The notes under the pieces were generated by a model. It searched no databases. It was not told the origin of the DNA and worked only from the letters and a program-made list of their open reading frames with translations. The position numbers and the translations under genes are program-made. DNA of 64,000 nt. Source: Roseovarius sp. MMSF_3359 (GTDB lineage Bacteria > Pseudomonadota > Alphaproteobacteria > Rhodobacterales > Rhodobacteraceae). The stretch spans positions 186,001 to 250,000 of the forward strand of contig NZ_JASHJC010000004.1 in NCBI RefSeq assembly GCF_030733385.1, in the 5' to 3' direction. This document shows positions 34,936-43,799 of the stretch, in pieces. Within the stretch, counting starts at the first letter, position 1. Each line of letters begins with the position of its first letter.

Positions 34936-35922
34936 ATGAAAGCAATGGTTTTGAATACCTATGGACCCGACGCTAAGTTTGAGCTGGCCGAGGTACCGGA
35001 CCCGGTCGCGACACCGGGCCATGTCGTGGTCAAGGTCGCCGCGAGCAGCGTCAACACCGTTGACACGATGATCCGAACGATGGGCGCTGAACTGCCCTTG
35101 TCACCCGGAGTGCCCGCGATCCTCGGCATGGATTTTGCAGGCACTGTCGTGGCGGTGGGCGACGGCGTGATGGGTTTTGTGGAAGGGGACGAGGTCTATG
35201 GCTGCGCCGGTGGTTTGTTAGACCTGCAAGGCACCTTGGCAGAATTCATCAACGCCGATGCCCGCCTGCTGGCACATAAACCAGAAACCCTGAGCATGCG
35301 GGAAGCCGCGGCCCTTCCTCTTGTGGGCATCACCGCCTTCGAAGGGTTGATCCGGGCCGGTGTCGGCGAGGGTCAGAACGTGTTGGTGCAGGGCGGCGCG
35401 GGTGGCGTCGGCCATGTTGCGGTGCAAATCGCCAGGCATCTTGGCGCAACTGTGTCCGCGACGGGTCGTGGTGCCGATCAGATGGCCCTGATCGAAGCAC
35501 TGGGTGCGCGTCCCTTGGACTTCACAAAGCAAAAGGTCGAGGATTACGTGGCCGAGCACACCGACGGCGCAGGCTTTGACGTGGTTTTTGACAGCGTCGG
35601 CGGGCCAAACATGGCAAATTCCTTCGCGGCGGCCAAGCTCAACGGCCATGTGGCGTCAACCGTTGCCATGGTCGAGATTGATCTGTCGCCCGCGCATTTC
35701 AAAGGCCTGTCCCTGCATGTCGTCTTCATGCTGATCCCGATGATGCATGATGTCGGGCGGCAAACCCATGGCGACATCCTGAAGACACTGGCAGGGTTGG
35801 TGGACGCAGGTGCGTTCAAGCCGGTCGTTGACGAACGGGCGTTCGGGTGGACGGATATCGGCGCGGCTCACGCGCACCTGACCGATGGAGAGGTGGTCGG
35901 CAAGGTTGTTGTCGAGCTGTGA
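34936..35922 (+). CDS. Zinc-independent MDR / quinone oxidoreductase
   Basis: A 328-residue medium-chain dehydrogenase/reductase of the NADPH:quinone reductase group. The N-terminal GroES-like domain (MKAMVLNTYG, GMDFAGTVVAVGDGV) and the Rossmann motif VQGGAGGVGHVAVQIARHLG are present; the structural-zinc cysteine cluster of alcohol dehydrogenases is absent. The start at 34936 has AAGGA upstream. Last gene of the operon; convergent with benE. These enzymes reduce enones or quinones, which would suit detoxification of products from the upstream oxygenases. Confidence 0.88.
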   Translation: MKAMVLNTYGPDAKFELAEVPDPVATPGHVVVKVAASSVNTVDTMIRTMGAELPLSPGVPAILGMDFAGTVVAVGDGVMGFVEGDEVYGCAGGLLDLQGTLAEFINADARLLAHKPETLSMREAAALPLVGITAFEGLIRAGVGEGQNVLVQGGAGGVGHVAVQIARHLGATVSATGRGADQMALIEALGARPLDFTKQKVEDYVAEHTDGAGFDVVFDSVGGPNMANSFAAAKLNGHVASTVAMVEIDLSPAHFKGLSLHVVFMLIPMMHDVGRQTHGDILKTLAGLVDAGAFKPVVDERAFGWTDIGAAHAHLTDGEVVGKVVVEL

Positions 35923-35992
35923 TTCATTGTGAGCGGCGCACAGGGGCGCGAGCTGCTTCGAGCCTCTAGCCGTGATCGTTCGGAGGGTGCGA

Positions 35993-37168
35993 TTAACCAG
36001 TGACGTGTTTCTTCACCAGTTGCACAATCCCGCCAGCCACCAGGCCCCAGACCGCGGCGCCAAGGCCGAAAACCGTGATACCTGAGGCGGTGATCAGGAA
36101 GGTGATCGCCGCCGCCTCGCGGTAATCGGCATCGTTGAACGCGGCAAGCGCGCTGTTGGCGAAGACGCCCAGCAGGGCGATCCCGGCAAGCGTTCCAAGC
36201 ACCAAGGGCGGGGCCGCCGCGGCGAAGGCCGTGATGATGGCGGCGAAGATCCCGAGGATGCAATAGAACACGCCCGCCATGGCCGCCGACCAGTAGCGTT
36301 GCGCCGGGTCGGGGTGGCTTTCCTCGTTCGAACACATCGCCGCGGTGATGGCCGCCAGGCAGGTGGCGGGCGCACCGATCAGCGACGAGATCATGCTGGC
36401 GCCACCCACGGCCGACAGAAGAGGGCCGGGTTCGGGCGTGTAGCCATAGCTTTTCATCACCGCGATGCCGGGGATGTTCTGCGTGGCCATGGTGACAATA
36501 AAGAGCGGCACCGCGATGCCCAGGATCGCCCCGAGCGAGAAGCTGGGCCACATGATTTCAAGCTGGGTAAAGGGGGACGCGGGCAGGGGCACGGCGTATT
36601 CGTTGGCCTGCAACACGACGAAGGCCGCCATCAGCACCGCTGCCGGCACGGCCACCAGCTTGTTGATGCGGCCGATGATGAACCAGGTCAGGATGATCGG
36701 CAGCGCGGTCCAGGGGGTTTCGGCAGCAGCCTGGAACGGCAGGATACAGATTGACAAGAGAACACCCGAGAGCATCGCCTGTGCCAGCGGCGCAGGGATC
36801 GACGCGGCAAGGCGCCCCAGGGGTCGGAAAAGCCCCGCGATCAGGGTCAGCAGCCCCGCGACGAGAAAGGCCCCCACGGCGCCTTCGAACCCCTCGGCGG
36901 GCATCGCGCTGACCGCGAGAAGGGCGACACCGGGCGTGGACCACGCGACGCTGACCGGCTGTTTCGTCCAAAGGCTCAGCAGCACACCCGCCAAGCCCAT
37001 GGACATCGCCGCGGCCATGAGCCCCGATGCCGCCTGTGCGTTGTTGGCCCCCATGGCGTCGAGCCCCTGCAGGACAATGGGGAAAGAGCTGAAAAACCCG
37101 ACAATCGCGACGACGAACCCGGTCGAAACGGTCTGCGCGGGCGGTAAGCCACTGGTCGTCTTCGTCAT
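35993..37168 (-). CDS. BenE-family benzoate/H+ symporter-like transporter
   Basis: A 391-residue inner-membrane transporter with about 11-12 hydrophobic segments. The STPGVALLAVSAMP and GAPATCLAAITAAMCSNEESHPDPAQRYWSA signatures belong to the BenE family of benzoate:H+ symporters. The true substrate here is unknown; no benzoate dioxygenase genes are in the window. The ATG at 37168 follows AGGACAAAG; the longer frame to 37219 is unlikely. It is divergent from the nitrilase-family gene. Confidence 0.85.
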   Translation of the reverse strand: MTKTTSGLPPAQTVSTGFVVAIVGFFSSFPIVLQGLDAMGANNAQAASGLMAAAMSMGLAGVLLSLWTKQPVSVAWSTPGVALLAVSAMPAEGFEGAVGAFLVAGLLTLIAGLFRPLGRLAASIPAPLAQAMLSGVLLSICILPFQAAAETPWTALPIILTWFIIGRINKLVAVPAAVLMAAFVVLQANEYAVPLPASPFTQLEIMWPSFSLGAILGIAVPLFIVTMATQNIPGIAVMKSYGYTPEPGPLLSAVGGASMISSLIGAPATCLAAITAAMCSNEESHPDPAQRYWSAAMAGVFYCILGIFAAIITAFAAAAPPLVLGTLAGIALLGVFANSALAAFNDADYREAAAITFLITASGITVFGLGAAVWGLVAGGIVQLVKKHVTG

Positions 37169-37382
37169 CTGCTTTGTCCTTGCCTGAGGTCTGCAGGTGA
37201 AGACGCTAAGCGGCGTCATGTCAATGTCGAAAATTACCCTGCCGGCACGCCCGGTTGACGTTGCGTCGCCCGCGGCCGGACGTGCAGAATTGTTTTCTTT
37301 CGGCCTGTGGACTGTCTTGGGTGGGTATGCAACACTCCGAGTCCACCAAAGCGCCGATACGGCTTATTGAGGAACGACCGAA

Positions 37383-38366
37383 GTGACACCCTTTGCGATT
37401 GCCGGCATTCAGATGCATGTTGCCGCTGCCCATTCAAATGTCGATGCCCTGCGCCACAAGATTGATGTCACCATGGCGCGGTTCCCCTGGACGCAGATGG
37501 TCTTGTGCAGTGAATTGTCGCCTTTCGGGCCGCTGACCAAATTCGCGCAGCCGATGGAAAACGATACCATCAAGCTCCTGCAGGAGGACGCGCGCCGCCA
37601 CAAGATCTGGCTGATCCCCGGGTCGATGTTCATCGAGGCGCCGGATGGCCGGATTTTCAACACCTCGTTTGTCATCAATCCCGATGGCGATATCGTCTCG
37701 ACCTACAACAAGATGTTTCCGTTCCGCCCCTATGAGGCGGGGATTTCCGCAGGTACTGACTTTTGCGTTTTCGATGTGCCCGAGGTTGGCCGTTTCGGCC
37801 TTTCGATCTGCTATGACATCTGGTTCCCGGAAACCACGCGGCACCTGACCGCCCAGGGGGTCGAAGTGCTGCTGCATCCGGTCCTGACGGGGACGACAGA
37901 CCGTGATGCCGAGCTGGCGATTGCGCGGGCGACGGCGGCGCAGTTCCAATGCTATGTCTTTGACGTGAACGGCCTGGGCTCTGGCGGGGTCGGCCGATCC
38001 TGCGTGGTGGACCCGTCGGCCCAGGTGCTACACCAGGCGGCGGGACAGGAGGATATCTTCCCGATCGAGGTCGATATGGATCAGGTCCGTCGCCAGCGCG
38101 AGACCGGGATGAAGGGCCTTGGCCAGGTGCTCAAGAGTTTCCGCGACCGCGAGGTCGATTTCCCGATTTACGACCGGTCGAGCGGGGCGGATGCGTTCCT
38201 CAACACGCTTGGGCCGCTCGAAATGCCGCAGCAATGGAACAAAAGCGCGCCGCAATCGTTGAGTGACCCTCGGGTGGAAACCAATGTGTCGTCGTTGCCG
38301 ACCGCAAACGGCGATATTGGTCACGCCCAGGAAATCCCGTCAGCCGATAAGCTGGCCAGCGGGTAG
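37383..38366 (+). CDS. Carbon-nitrogen (nitrilase-superfamily) hydrolase
   Basis: A 327-residue nitrilase-superfamily amidase with the complete Glu-Lys-Cys triad: E44 in SELSPFGP, K110 in YNKMFPFRP and C143 in ICYDIWFPE. The C-terminal ~60 residues after 265 extend beyond the usual fold and look disordered. Start is GTG at 37383 with GAGG about 10 nt upstream; no better ATG exists. Superfamily members hydrolyse amides such as carbamoyl-amines or omega-amides. It precedes a PLP decarboxylase, ATP-grasp and C45 gene on the same strand (103 bp gap), so the four probably work together on an amine or amino-acid derivative. Confidence 0.87.
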   Translation: MTPFAIAGIQMHVAAAHSNVDALRHKIDVTMARFPWTQMVLCSELSPFGPLTKFAQPMENDTIKLLQEDARRHKIWLIPGSMFIEAPDGRIFNTSFVINPDGDIVSTYNKMFPFRPYEAGISAGTDFCVFDVPEVGRFGLSICYDIWFPETTRHLTAQGVEVLLHPVLTGTTDRDAELAIARATAAQFQCYVFDVNGLGSGGVGRSCVVDPSAQVLHQAAGQEDIFPIEVDMDQVRRQRETGMKGLGQVLKSFRDREVDFPIYDRSSGADAFLNTLGPLEMPQQWNKSAPQSLSDPRVETNVSSLPTANGDIGHAQEIPSADKLASG

Positions 38367-38469
38367 GGGCGCCGGAAGCGCGCGTCCCTGACAACAATCG
38401 ACAAGCACGGACCCGGCGGCAGATCGGGCCATGTGCGGGTGATTGAACAGGACAGGGAGGAGTATTTTC

Positions 38470-41202
38470 ATGAAGACGATGAGTAATTACTTTAGCGCGA
38501 TTCAAATGAGATCCGATCGCTGGAGCGCCCTGAACGAGGCGGCGAATGCGCTGGCCCGATCCCCGGAAGAAAAGACGATCCAAAAGCTCTCTCCCCGGAT
38601 TGAAGAGCTTTTGCAGCAGCTTGCACCCATCGAAAGCTATTGGGCCTTTCCCGGCAGCAGCGCCTTCGACCACCTGCGCCGCAATTTTGAGCACCGCAAT
38701 TTCGAGGACCTTGCATTCAACACGCGGCGGATCACCCGCGCGCTGACCTCTGGGGCCTATCGCCGCCGCTCGATTCCGCTTGGTCGGGACGAGGTCGATA
38801 CCGAGGAGTTGGAAGACGAGGCACTGCTGTCGCCCGAAGCCCGCGCCATGACCAAGCCCTATTTCGAGGTGCTTGTCGTTGATGATCTGAACGAACACCA
38901 GGAACGTTGGTTGCGCAGTTCGATGCAGAGCATGCGCCGCAGCGAGGATCAGTTCACCTATGAACCGGTGATCGTGCCGAGTTTCGAAGATGCGCTGATC
39001 GGGATTCTGTTCAACCACAACATTCAGGCGGTCGTCGTGCGTCCGGGCCTGACGCTCAAATCGAAGAACGAAATCTCGGTTCTGCAACGCTATCTCACGC
39101 TGATGGATGTCGATGAGGATATCGAAGAGATGCGGCCCGAGGATTACGGCCCCAAGCTGACCCGCCTGATCGCCAAGGTGCGCCCGGAGCTTGACAGCTA
39201 CCTCATCACCGACCGGTCGGTGGAGGCGATTGCCGGGCTCGACCTGGGCCGCTGCCGCCGGGTGTTCTATAATCAGGAGGATTTCCAGGAACTGCACCTG
39301 AACATCCTGCGCGGGGTGTTGTCGCGGGTCAAAACCCCTTTCTTCACGGCGCTCAAGGATTACTCCAAGCAACCGACCGGCGTTTTCCACGCCATGCCGA
39401 TCAGCCGGGGTAAATCCATCACCCGCAGCCATTGGATTCAGGATATGGGCGCGTTTTACGGGCCCAATATCTTCCTGGCGGAGACTTCGGCCACGAGCGG
39501 TGGACTCGACAGCCTGCTAGAGCCGGTTGGACCGATCAAGAAGGCGCAAGAGCAGGCGGCACGGGCCTTTGGGTCGAAGCAGACTTTCTTTGCCACCAAC
39601 GGTACCTCGACCTGCAACAAGATCGTTGTGCAGGCGCTCATCAAACCCGGCGACATCGTGCTCGTGGACCGCGATTGCCACAAATCCCACCATTACGGGA
39701 TGGTGCTTGCGGGCGCCAATGTGGTCTATCTCGACAGCTATCCGCTCAATGAATACTCGATGTATGGCGCGGTGCCGGTGCGGGAGATCAAGAAACAGCT
39801 TTTGGAGCTCAAGGCCGCAGGCAAGCTCGACCGGGTGCGGATGCTCTTGCTGACCAATTGTACCTTCGACGGGCTGGTCTATGACGTACGGCGCGTGATG
39901 GAGGAATGTCTGGCGATCAAGAAAGATCTGGTGTTCCTCTGGGATGAGGCGTGGTTTGCCTTCGCACGGTTCAACCCGACCTATCGCCAGCGTACGGCGA
40001 TGGCCACTGCCGAGGCGCTTCGCGATGATCTGCGCTCGCCCCGGGCCGCAACGGCCTATGAAGCGCAGCAGGAGGCGCTCAAGGACGCGGATATGGATGC
40101 GCTCCTTAACACGCGGCTGGTCCCGCCGCCCGATGCCCGGGTCCGGGCCTACGCCACGCAATCGACCCACAAGACGCTGACCTCGCTGCGGCAGGGGTCG
40201 ATGATCCATGTCCACGATCAGGATTTCAAAGGCGAGGTCGAGCAGAGCTTCCACGAAGCCTACATGACCCATACCTCCACCTCGCCCAACTATCAGATCA
40301 TCGCCTCGCTTGATGTCGGGCGACGGCAGGTCGAACTTGAAGGGTTCGAATTCGTCCAACGGCAGATCGAGGCGGCAATTTCCATGCGTCGGGCGATCGC
40401 CACCCATCCGCTATTGAAGAAGTATTTCAAGGTTCTGACCGCCTCGGACATGATCCCCGAGGCGCACCGGATCAGCGGGATCAAATCCTATCATGAGCCG
40501 GAGCAGGGCTGGGACGACATCTGGGATAGCTGGGCGCGGGACGAATTTGTCCTCGACGCCAGCCGCGTGACGCTCTCCGTTGGCGGCACCGGTTGGGACG
40601 GCGACACCTTCAAGACCCAGATCCTGATGGAGAAATTCGGCATCCAGATCAACAAGACCTCGCGCAACACCGTGCTCTTCATGACCAATATCGGCACCAC
40701 GCGGTCGTCGGTCGCGTACCTGATCGAGGTCCTGGTGCAGATCGCGCAGGACCTGGATGACTTGCAGGACGACGCCTCGCAGATGGAGCAGCGCGCCTTC
40801 GACACGCGGGTGAAAAGCCTGATGGAAGACCTGCCGCCCCTGCCGGATTTTAGCCGTTTCCACGATGCCTTCCGCACCGATGACGAAACGCCGGAGGGCG
40901 ATATCAGAACCGCGTTCTTTATGAGTTATGACGAAAGTAATTGTGACTATGTCGATTTGCAGACTGCCCATGCCAAGGAAGGGCAGGAGATGGTCTCGGC
41001 CTCGTTCATCATCCCCTATCCGCCGGGATTCCCGATCCTTGTGCCGGGGCAGGTGATCTCGAACGAAATCCTCGACTTCATGCGGGCGCTCGACGTTAAC
41101 GAAATTCATGGATACCGGCCCGACCTGGGTCTGCGCATCTTCTCGCCCGAGGCGCTTGCGCGCCAGATGGGGCAGGGTGCCGCCAGCCGGGCCGCGGAAT
41201 AA
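38470..41202 (+). CDS. Long Orn/Lys/Arg-type PLP decarboxylase
   Basis: A 910-residue fold-type I PLP enzyme, ~150 residues longer than E. coli inducible lysine/arginine decarboxylases. Order: an unfamiliar N-terminal ~120 residues (YWAFPGSSAFDHL), a receiver-like wing domain at ~130-270 (FEVLVVDDLNEHQE), the PLP core ~300-720 with the Schiff-base lysine K568 in STHKTLTSLRQG and WDEAW as the cofactor-Asp strand, and the C-terminal domain. The acidic wing used by stress decarboxylases suggests decamer formation. Substrate (Arg, Lys or Orn) cannot be told. GGGAGGAG precedes ATG 38470. The ATP-grasp gene follows by 27 bp. Confidence 0.88.
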   Translation: MKTMSNYFSAIQMRSDRWSALNEAANALARSPEEKTIQKLSPRIEELLQQLAPIESYWAFPGSSAFDHLRRNFEHRNFEDLAFNTRRITRALTSGAYRRRSIPLGRDEVDTEELEDEALLSPEARAMTKPYFEVLVVDDLNEHQERWLRSSMQSMRRSEDQFTYEPVIVPSFEDALIGILFNHNIQAVVVRPGLTLKSKNEISVLQRYLTLMDVDEDIEEMRPEDYGPKLTRLIAKVRPELDSYLITDRSVEAIAGLDLGRCRRVFYNQEDFQELHLNILRGVLSRVKTPFFTALKDYSKQPTGVFHAMPISRGKSITRSHWIQDMGAFYGPNIFLAETSATSGGLDSLLEPVGPIKKAQEQAARAFGSKQTFFATNGTSTCNKIVVQALIKPGDIVLVDRDCHKSHHYGMVLAGANVVYLDSYPLNEYSMYGAVPVREIKKQLLELKAAGKLDRVRMLLLTNCTFDGLVYDVRRVMEECLAIKKDLVFLWDEAWFAFARFNPTYRQRTAMATAEALRDDLRSPRAATAYEAQQEALKDADMDALLNTRLVPPPDARVRAYATQSTHKTLTSLRQGSMIHVHDQDFKGEVEQSFHEAYMTHTSTSPNYQIIASLDVGRRQVELEGFEFVQRQIEAAISMRRAIATHPLLKKYFKVLTASDMIPEAHRISGIKSYHEPEQGWDDIWDSWARDEFVLDASRVTLSVGGTGWDGDTFKTQILMEKFGIQINKTSRNTVLFMTNIGTTRSSVAYLIEVLVQIAQDLDDLQDDASQMEQRAFDTRVKSLMEDLPPLPDFSRFHDAFRTDDETPEGDIRTAFFMSYDESNCDYVDLQTAHAKEGQEMVSASFIIPYPPGFPILVPGQVISNEILDFMRALDVNEIHGYRPDLGLRIFSPEALARQMGQGAASRAAE

Positions 41203-41229
41203 GAGATAATCAGGGAGGGACCAGATAAC

Positions 41230-42732
41230 ATGGCCAAGAAAACCTCGACCAAAGCGAAACCGAAAGCAAAAGCCAAACCGAGACCGCGCAAGGTGCTGCA
41301 GAATATCTCGGAAATCCGGCGGTATTTCCACCGGAGCGAAGATCCGATTTATTTCGTCTCCGCCACCAATTTCAACCTGTTGGGATTGGATGAATGGGCG
41401 AGGAATTTCAAGTTTATCAGCTACATAGACTGCTATGACGGCCAGCATCCGAACGTGTTTTGCCCGTCCGAGGCGCCCCATGCGGAGTTCCAGTCGATCG
41501 AGGATATCAACAACTATCTCCTGCAGCACAAAGAGGTGATCGACCTTATCAAGCGGCGCGGCGGCAAGCCCAATTTTGTCTTCCTGATGTTCGACGAAGA
41601 GACCGAGCGTCTGGTCAAGGAGCTGGGCGGCAAGGTCTGGTTCCCCAAGGCCAAGCTGCGCACGCGCATGGACAACAAGATCGAAACCGTCCGCATCGGC
41701 AACAAGGCCGGTGTGCCCTCGGTGCCGAATACCTTGAGCGTGGTGAAGGATTACGCCCATCTGCGCCAGGTTTGTGAGAAGGCCGGGATTGGCCATGACC
41801 TCGTCTTGCAATCGGCCTTCGGCGATAGCGGCCACACGACCTTCTTCATCAAGTCCGAGGCCGATTTCCGCCGCCATGAGCATGAGATCGTGGGCGAGGG
41901 CGAGATCAAGATCATGAAGCGGATTGATTGCCGCGGATCGGCGATCGAGGCCTGTGCCACGTCGGAGGGCACGATTGTTGGCCCGCTGATGACCGAGCTT
42001 GTGGGTTTCAAGGAGTTGACGCCCTATCGCGGCGGCTGGTGTGGCAACGAGATCTTTTCGACCGCGTTTTCGCCCAAGGTCCGGCAACAGGCGCGCGATC
42101 TGACTTTCAAATTCGGTGAGCAGCTCCGCAAGGAGGGTTATCGCGGGTATTTCGAACTCGATTTCCTGATCGACAAGAAGACGGGGGATCTTTGGCTGGG
42201 CGAGTTGAACCCGCGGATTACGGGTGCGTCGTCGATGACCAACCACGCGGCCTTTGCTCACGCGGATGCGCCGCTCTTCCTGTTCCACCTGCTGGAGTTT
42301 TGCGCCAAGAAATTCAAGCTCGACGTGGATGAGTTGAACGCACGGTGGGCCGATCCGGATATGATCGACAACTGGTCGCAGATGGTCATCAAACACACGG
42401 ACGACAGCGTCGATGTCATCACCAAGGCGCCGCCCACGGGCATCTACACGATGAAAGAGGACGGGCGCGTTGAGTTCAACCGCTTCGACTATCACCGCCG
42501 CGCGGTCGAGAACGAGAACGAGGCGTTTTTCCTGCGCATCCAGAAGCCGGGCGATTTCCGGTATGAGGGTGCGGATCTCGGCATCCTGGTGACGCGCGGG
42601 CGGTCGATGACGCCGGGTTTCAAGCTCAACGAGCGGGCGAAACGCTGGATCCACGGTATCAAGTCGGCTTTCGAGGCTCGGCCCCTGCCGACCGCGCAAG
42701 AGTTGTCCGACAACCACCACAAGATCCTCTGA
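41230..42732 (+). CDS. ATP-grasp ligase with lysine-rich N-terminal tail
   Basis: A 500-residue ATP-grasp protein of the biotin carboxylase-like group. The first ~22 residues are almost only Lys, Ala, Pro, Thr and Arg (histone H1-like). The ATP-grasp core (~130-330) shows IGNKAGVPSVPNT, LVLQSAFGDSGHTTFFI, RGYFELDFLIDKKTGDLWLGELNPRITGASS, the last carrying the Mg-binding E-x-N. No biotin-carboxyl-carrier partner is nearby, so 'biotin carboxylase' would mislead; amine or amino-acid ligation to a carboxylate is more likely. It is 27 bp after the PLP decarboxylase and 9 bp before the C45 gene. Confidence 0.85.
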   Translation: MAKKTSTKAKPKAKAKPRPRKVLQNISEIRRYFHRSEDPIYFVSATNFNLLGLDEWARNFKFISYIDCYDGQHPNVFCPSEAPHAEFQSIEDINNYLLQHKEVIDLIKRRGGKPNFVFLMFDEETERLVKELGGKVWFPKAKLRTRMDNKIETVRIGNKAGVPSVPNTLSVVKDYAHLRQVCEKAGIGHDLVLQSAFGDSGHTTFFIKSEADFRRHEHEIVGEGEIKIMKRIDCRGSAIEACATSEGTIVGPLMTELVGFKELTPYRGGWCGNEIFSTAFSPKVRQQARDLTFKFGEQLRKEGYRGYFELDFLIDKKTGDLWLGELNPRITGASSMTNHAAFAHADAPLFLFHLLEFCAKKFKLDVDELNARWADPDMIDNWSQMVIKHTDDSVDVITKAPPTGIYTMKEDGRVEFNRFDYHRRAVENENEAFFLRIQKPGDFRYEGADLGILVTRGRSMTPGFKLNERAKRWIHGIKSAFEARPLPTAQELSDNHHKIL

Positions 42733-42741
42733 CACGCGCTC

Positions 42742-43731
42742 ATGGACGTCCTCTGGCGCGCCATATCCGAAGATCAACCCGGCCCCAAATGGGCCGGGCT
42801 TTTTGCGGAATACTGGCCCAGCTACCATAAATGGTGGGCGCGGGAGGGTGATAATGCCCGCCCGAAATACCTGGAATGCCGCAAGGCCATGGAAACCCAT
42901 ATGCCCGAGATCGTGCCGCTTTATGATGAGCTTTGCGAATTGGTGGGCGGTGGCGATCAGCAGGCGCGTTTTCTGAGTTTCTACTGTCCGCCACCTTATC
43001 TTTCGGGCTGTTCGCAGGCGATCTGGCCCGGGGCGCAACCGGTCATGGTGCGCAATTACGATTACGACCCGCATGCCTTCGACAGCCTGATCCTGCGCAC
43101 CAAGTGGCAGGGCCGCGCGGTGATGGGGACTAGCGATGGCCTCTGGGGTCTGGTCGACGGATGCAACGATGCCGGGCTGGCGATTTCGCTGACCTTCGGG
43201 GGCCGCCGCGTGGTGGGTGAGGGGTTCGGCGTGCCGATCATCCTGCGCTATGTGCTGCAGACCTGCAAAACCGCAGAGGAGGCGGGCGAGGTGCTGGCCC
43301 GTGTGCCGACGCATATGAGCTATAACGTAACCGTGCTGGACGCGAAACGCCGCTACCTGACCGCAATGATGGCCCCGGACCGGCCTGCGGTCATCACCCA
43401 TGCGGCGGTGGCGACCAACCACCAGGAAAACGTGGAATGGGTGAGCCACGCGCGGTTCACCGCGACGGTCGAACGCGAACGCTACCTGCTGCAGCGCCTG
43501 ACCCTGCACCGAGAAACGCAGGAGAAGTTCATCGGCGCCTTTCTGAAACCACCGCTCTATTCAACCGCCTATTCCGTCGGGTTCGGCACACTCTACACGG
43601 CCGTCTACCGACCGCGCAAACGCGAGATGGATGTCCATTGGCCCGGGGCGACGTGGGAATTCTCGCTGAAGGATTTCGAGGAAAGCAGCCGCTTGATCGC
43701 GGTGCCGGAGCAAAGCCCGCAAGGCGTTTGA
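42742..43731 (+). CDS. C45-family autoproteolytic acyltransferase/hydrolase
   Basis: A 329-residue Ntn hydrolase of the acyl-CoA:6-aminopenicillanate acyltransferase (AAT) family. The predicted nucleophile is C90 in LSGCSQAIWPG, followed by PVMVRNYDYD, equivalent to the C-T-S/...G-QNWDW region where AAT self-cleaves before the Cys. If processed, it would yield an ~89-residue alpha and ~240-residue beta chain. Family members form or break amide bonds between acyl groups and amines. There is no signal peptide. The ATG is 9 bp after the ATP-grasp stop with no Shine-Dalgarno, implying coupled translation. Confidence 0.82.
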   Translation: MDVLWRAISEDQPGPKWAGLFAEYWPSYHKWWAREGDNARPKYLECRKAMETHMPEIVPLYDELCELVGGGDQQARFLSFYCPPPYLSGCSQAIWPGAQPVMVRNYDYDPHAFDSLILRTKWQGRAVMGTSDGLWGLVDGCNDAGLAISLTFGGRRVVGEGFGVPIILRYVLQTCKTAEEAGEVLARVPTHMSYNVTVLDAKRRYLTAMMAPDRPAVITHAAVATNHQENVEWVSHARFTATVERERYLLQRLTLHRETQEKFIGAFLKPPLYSTAYSVGFGTLYTAVYRPRKREMDVHWPGATWEFSLKDFEESSRLIAVPEQSPQGV

Positions 43732-43746
43732 CACGCCCGGAGATGA

Positions 43747-43777
43747 GAAAGCAGCGATAGATACCGCTGCTTTCTTT
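43747..43777. terminator. Terminator between C45 and FAS1-RTX genes
   Basis: GAAAGCAGCG (43747-43756), an 8-nt loop and CGCTGCTTTC (43765-43774) form a perfect 10-bp stem, followed by TTT on the plus strand and by TCTCATCT on the minus strand. It separates the two convergent genes. Confidence 0.7.
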
Positions 43778-43799
43778 GGTCTTGGATGTTTGCCCGGCG

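Noticed and set aside
41230..42732. Annotation as biotin carboxylase
   Set aside because: Only the ATP-grasp fold is shared. No carboxyltransferase or biotin carrier genes are adjacent, and the Lys-rich tail and context differ.
40411..43509. 1032-codon open frame on the minus strand opposite the decarboxylase, ATP-grasp and C45 genes
   Set aside because: It is an exact antisense shadow of three well-supported genes in GC-rich DNA. The product is low-complexity Arg/His/Leu-rich, shows no motif, and has no ribosome-binding site.
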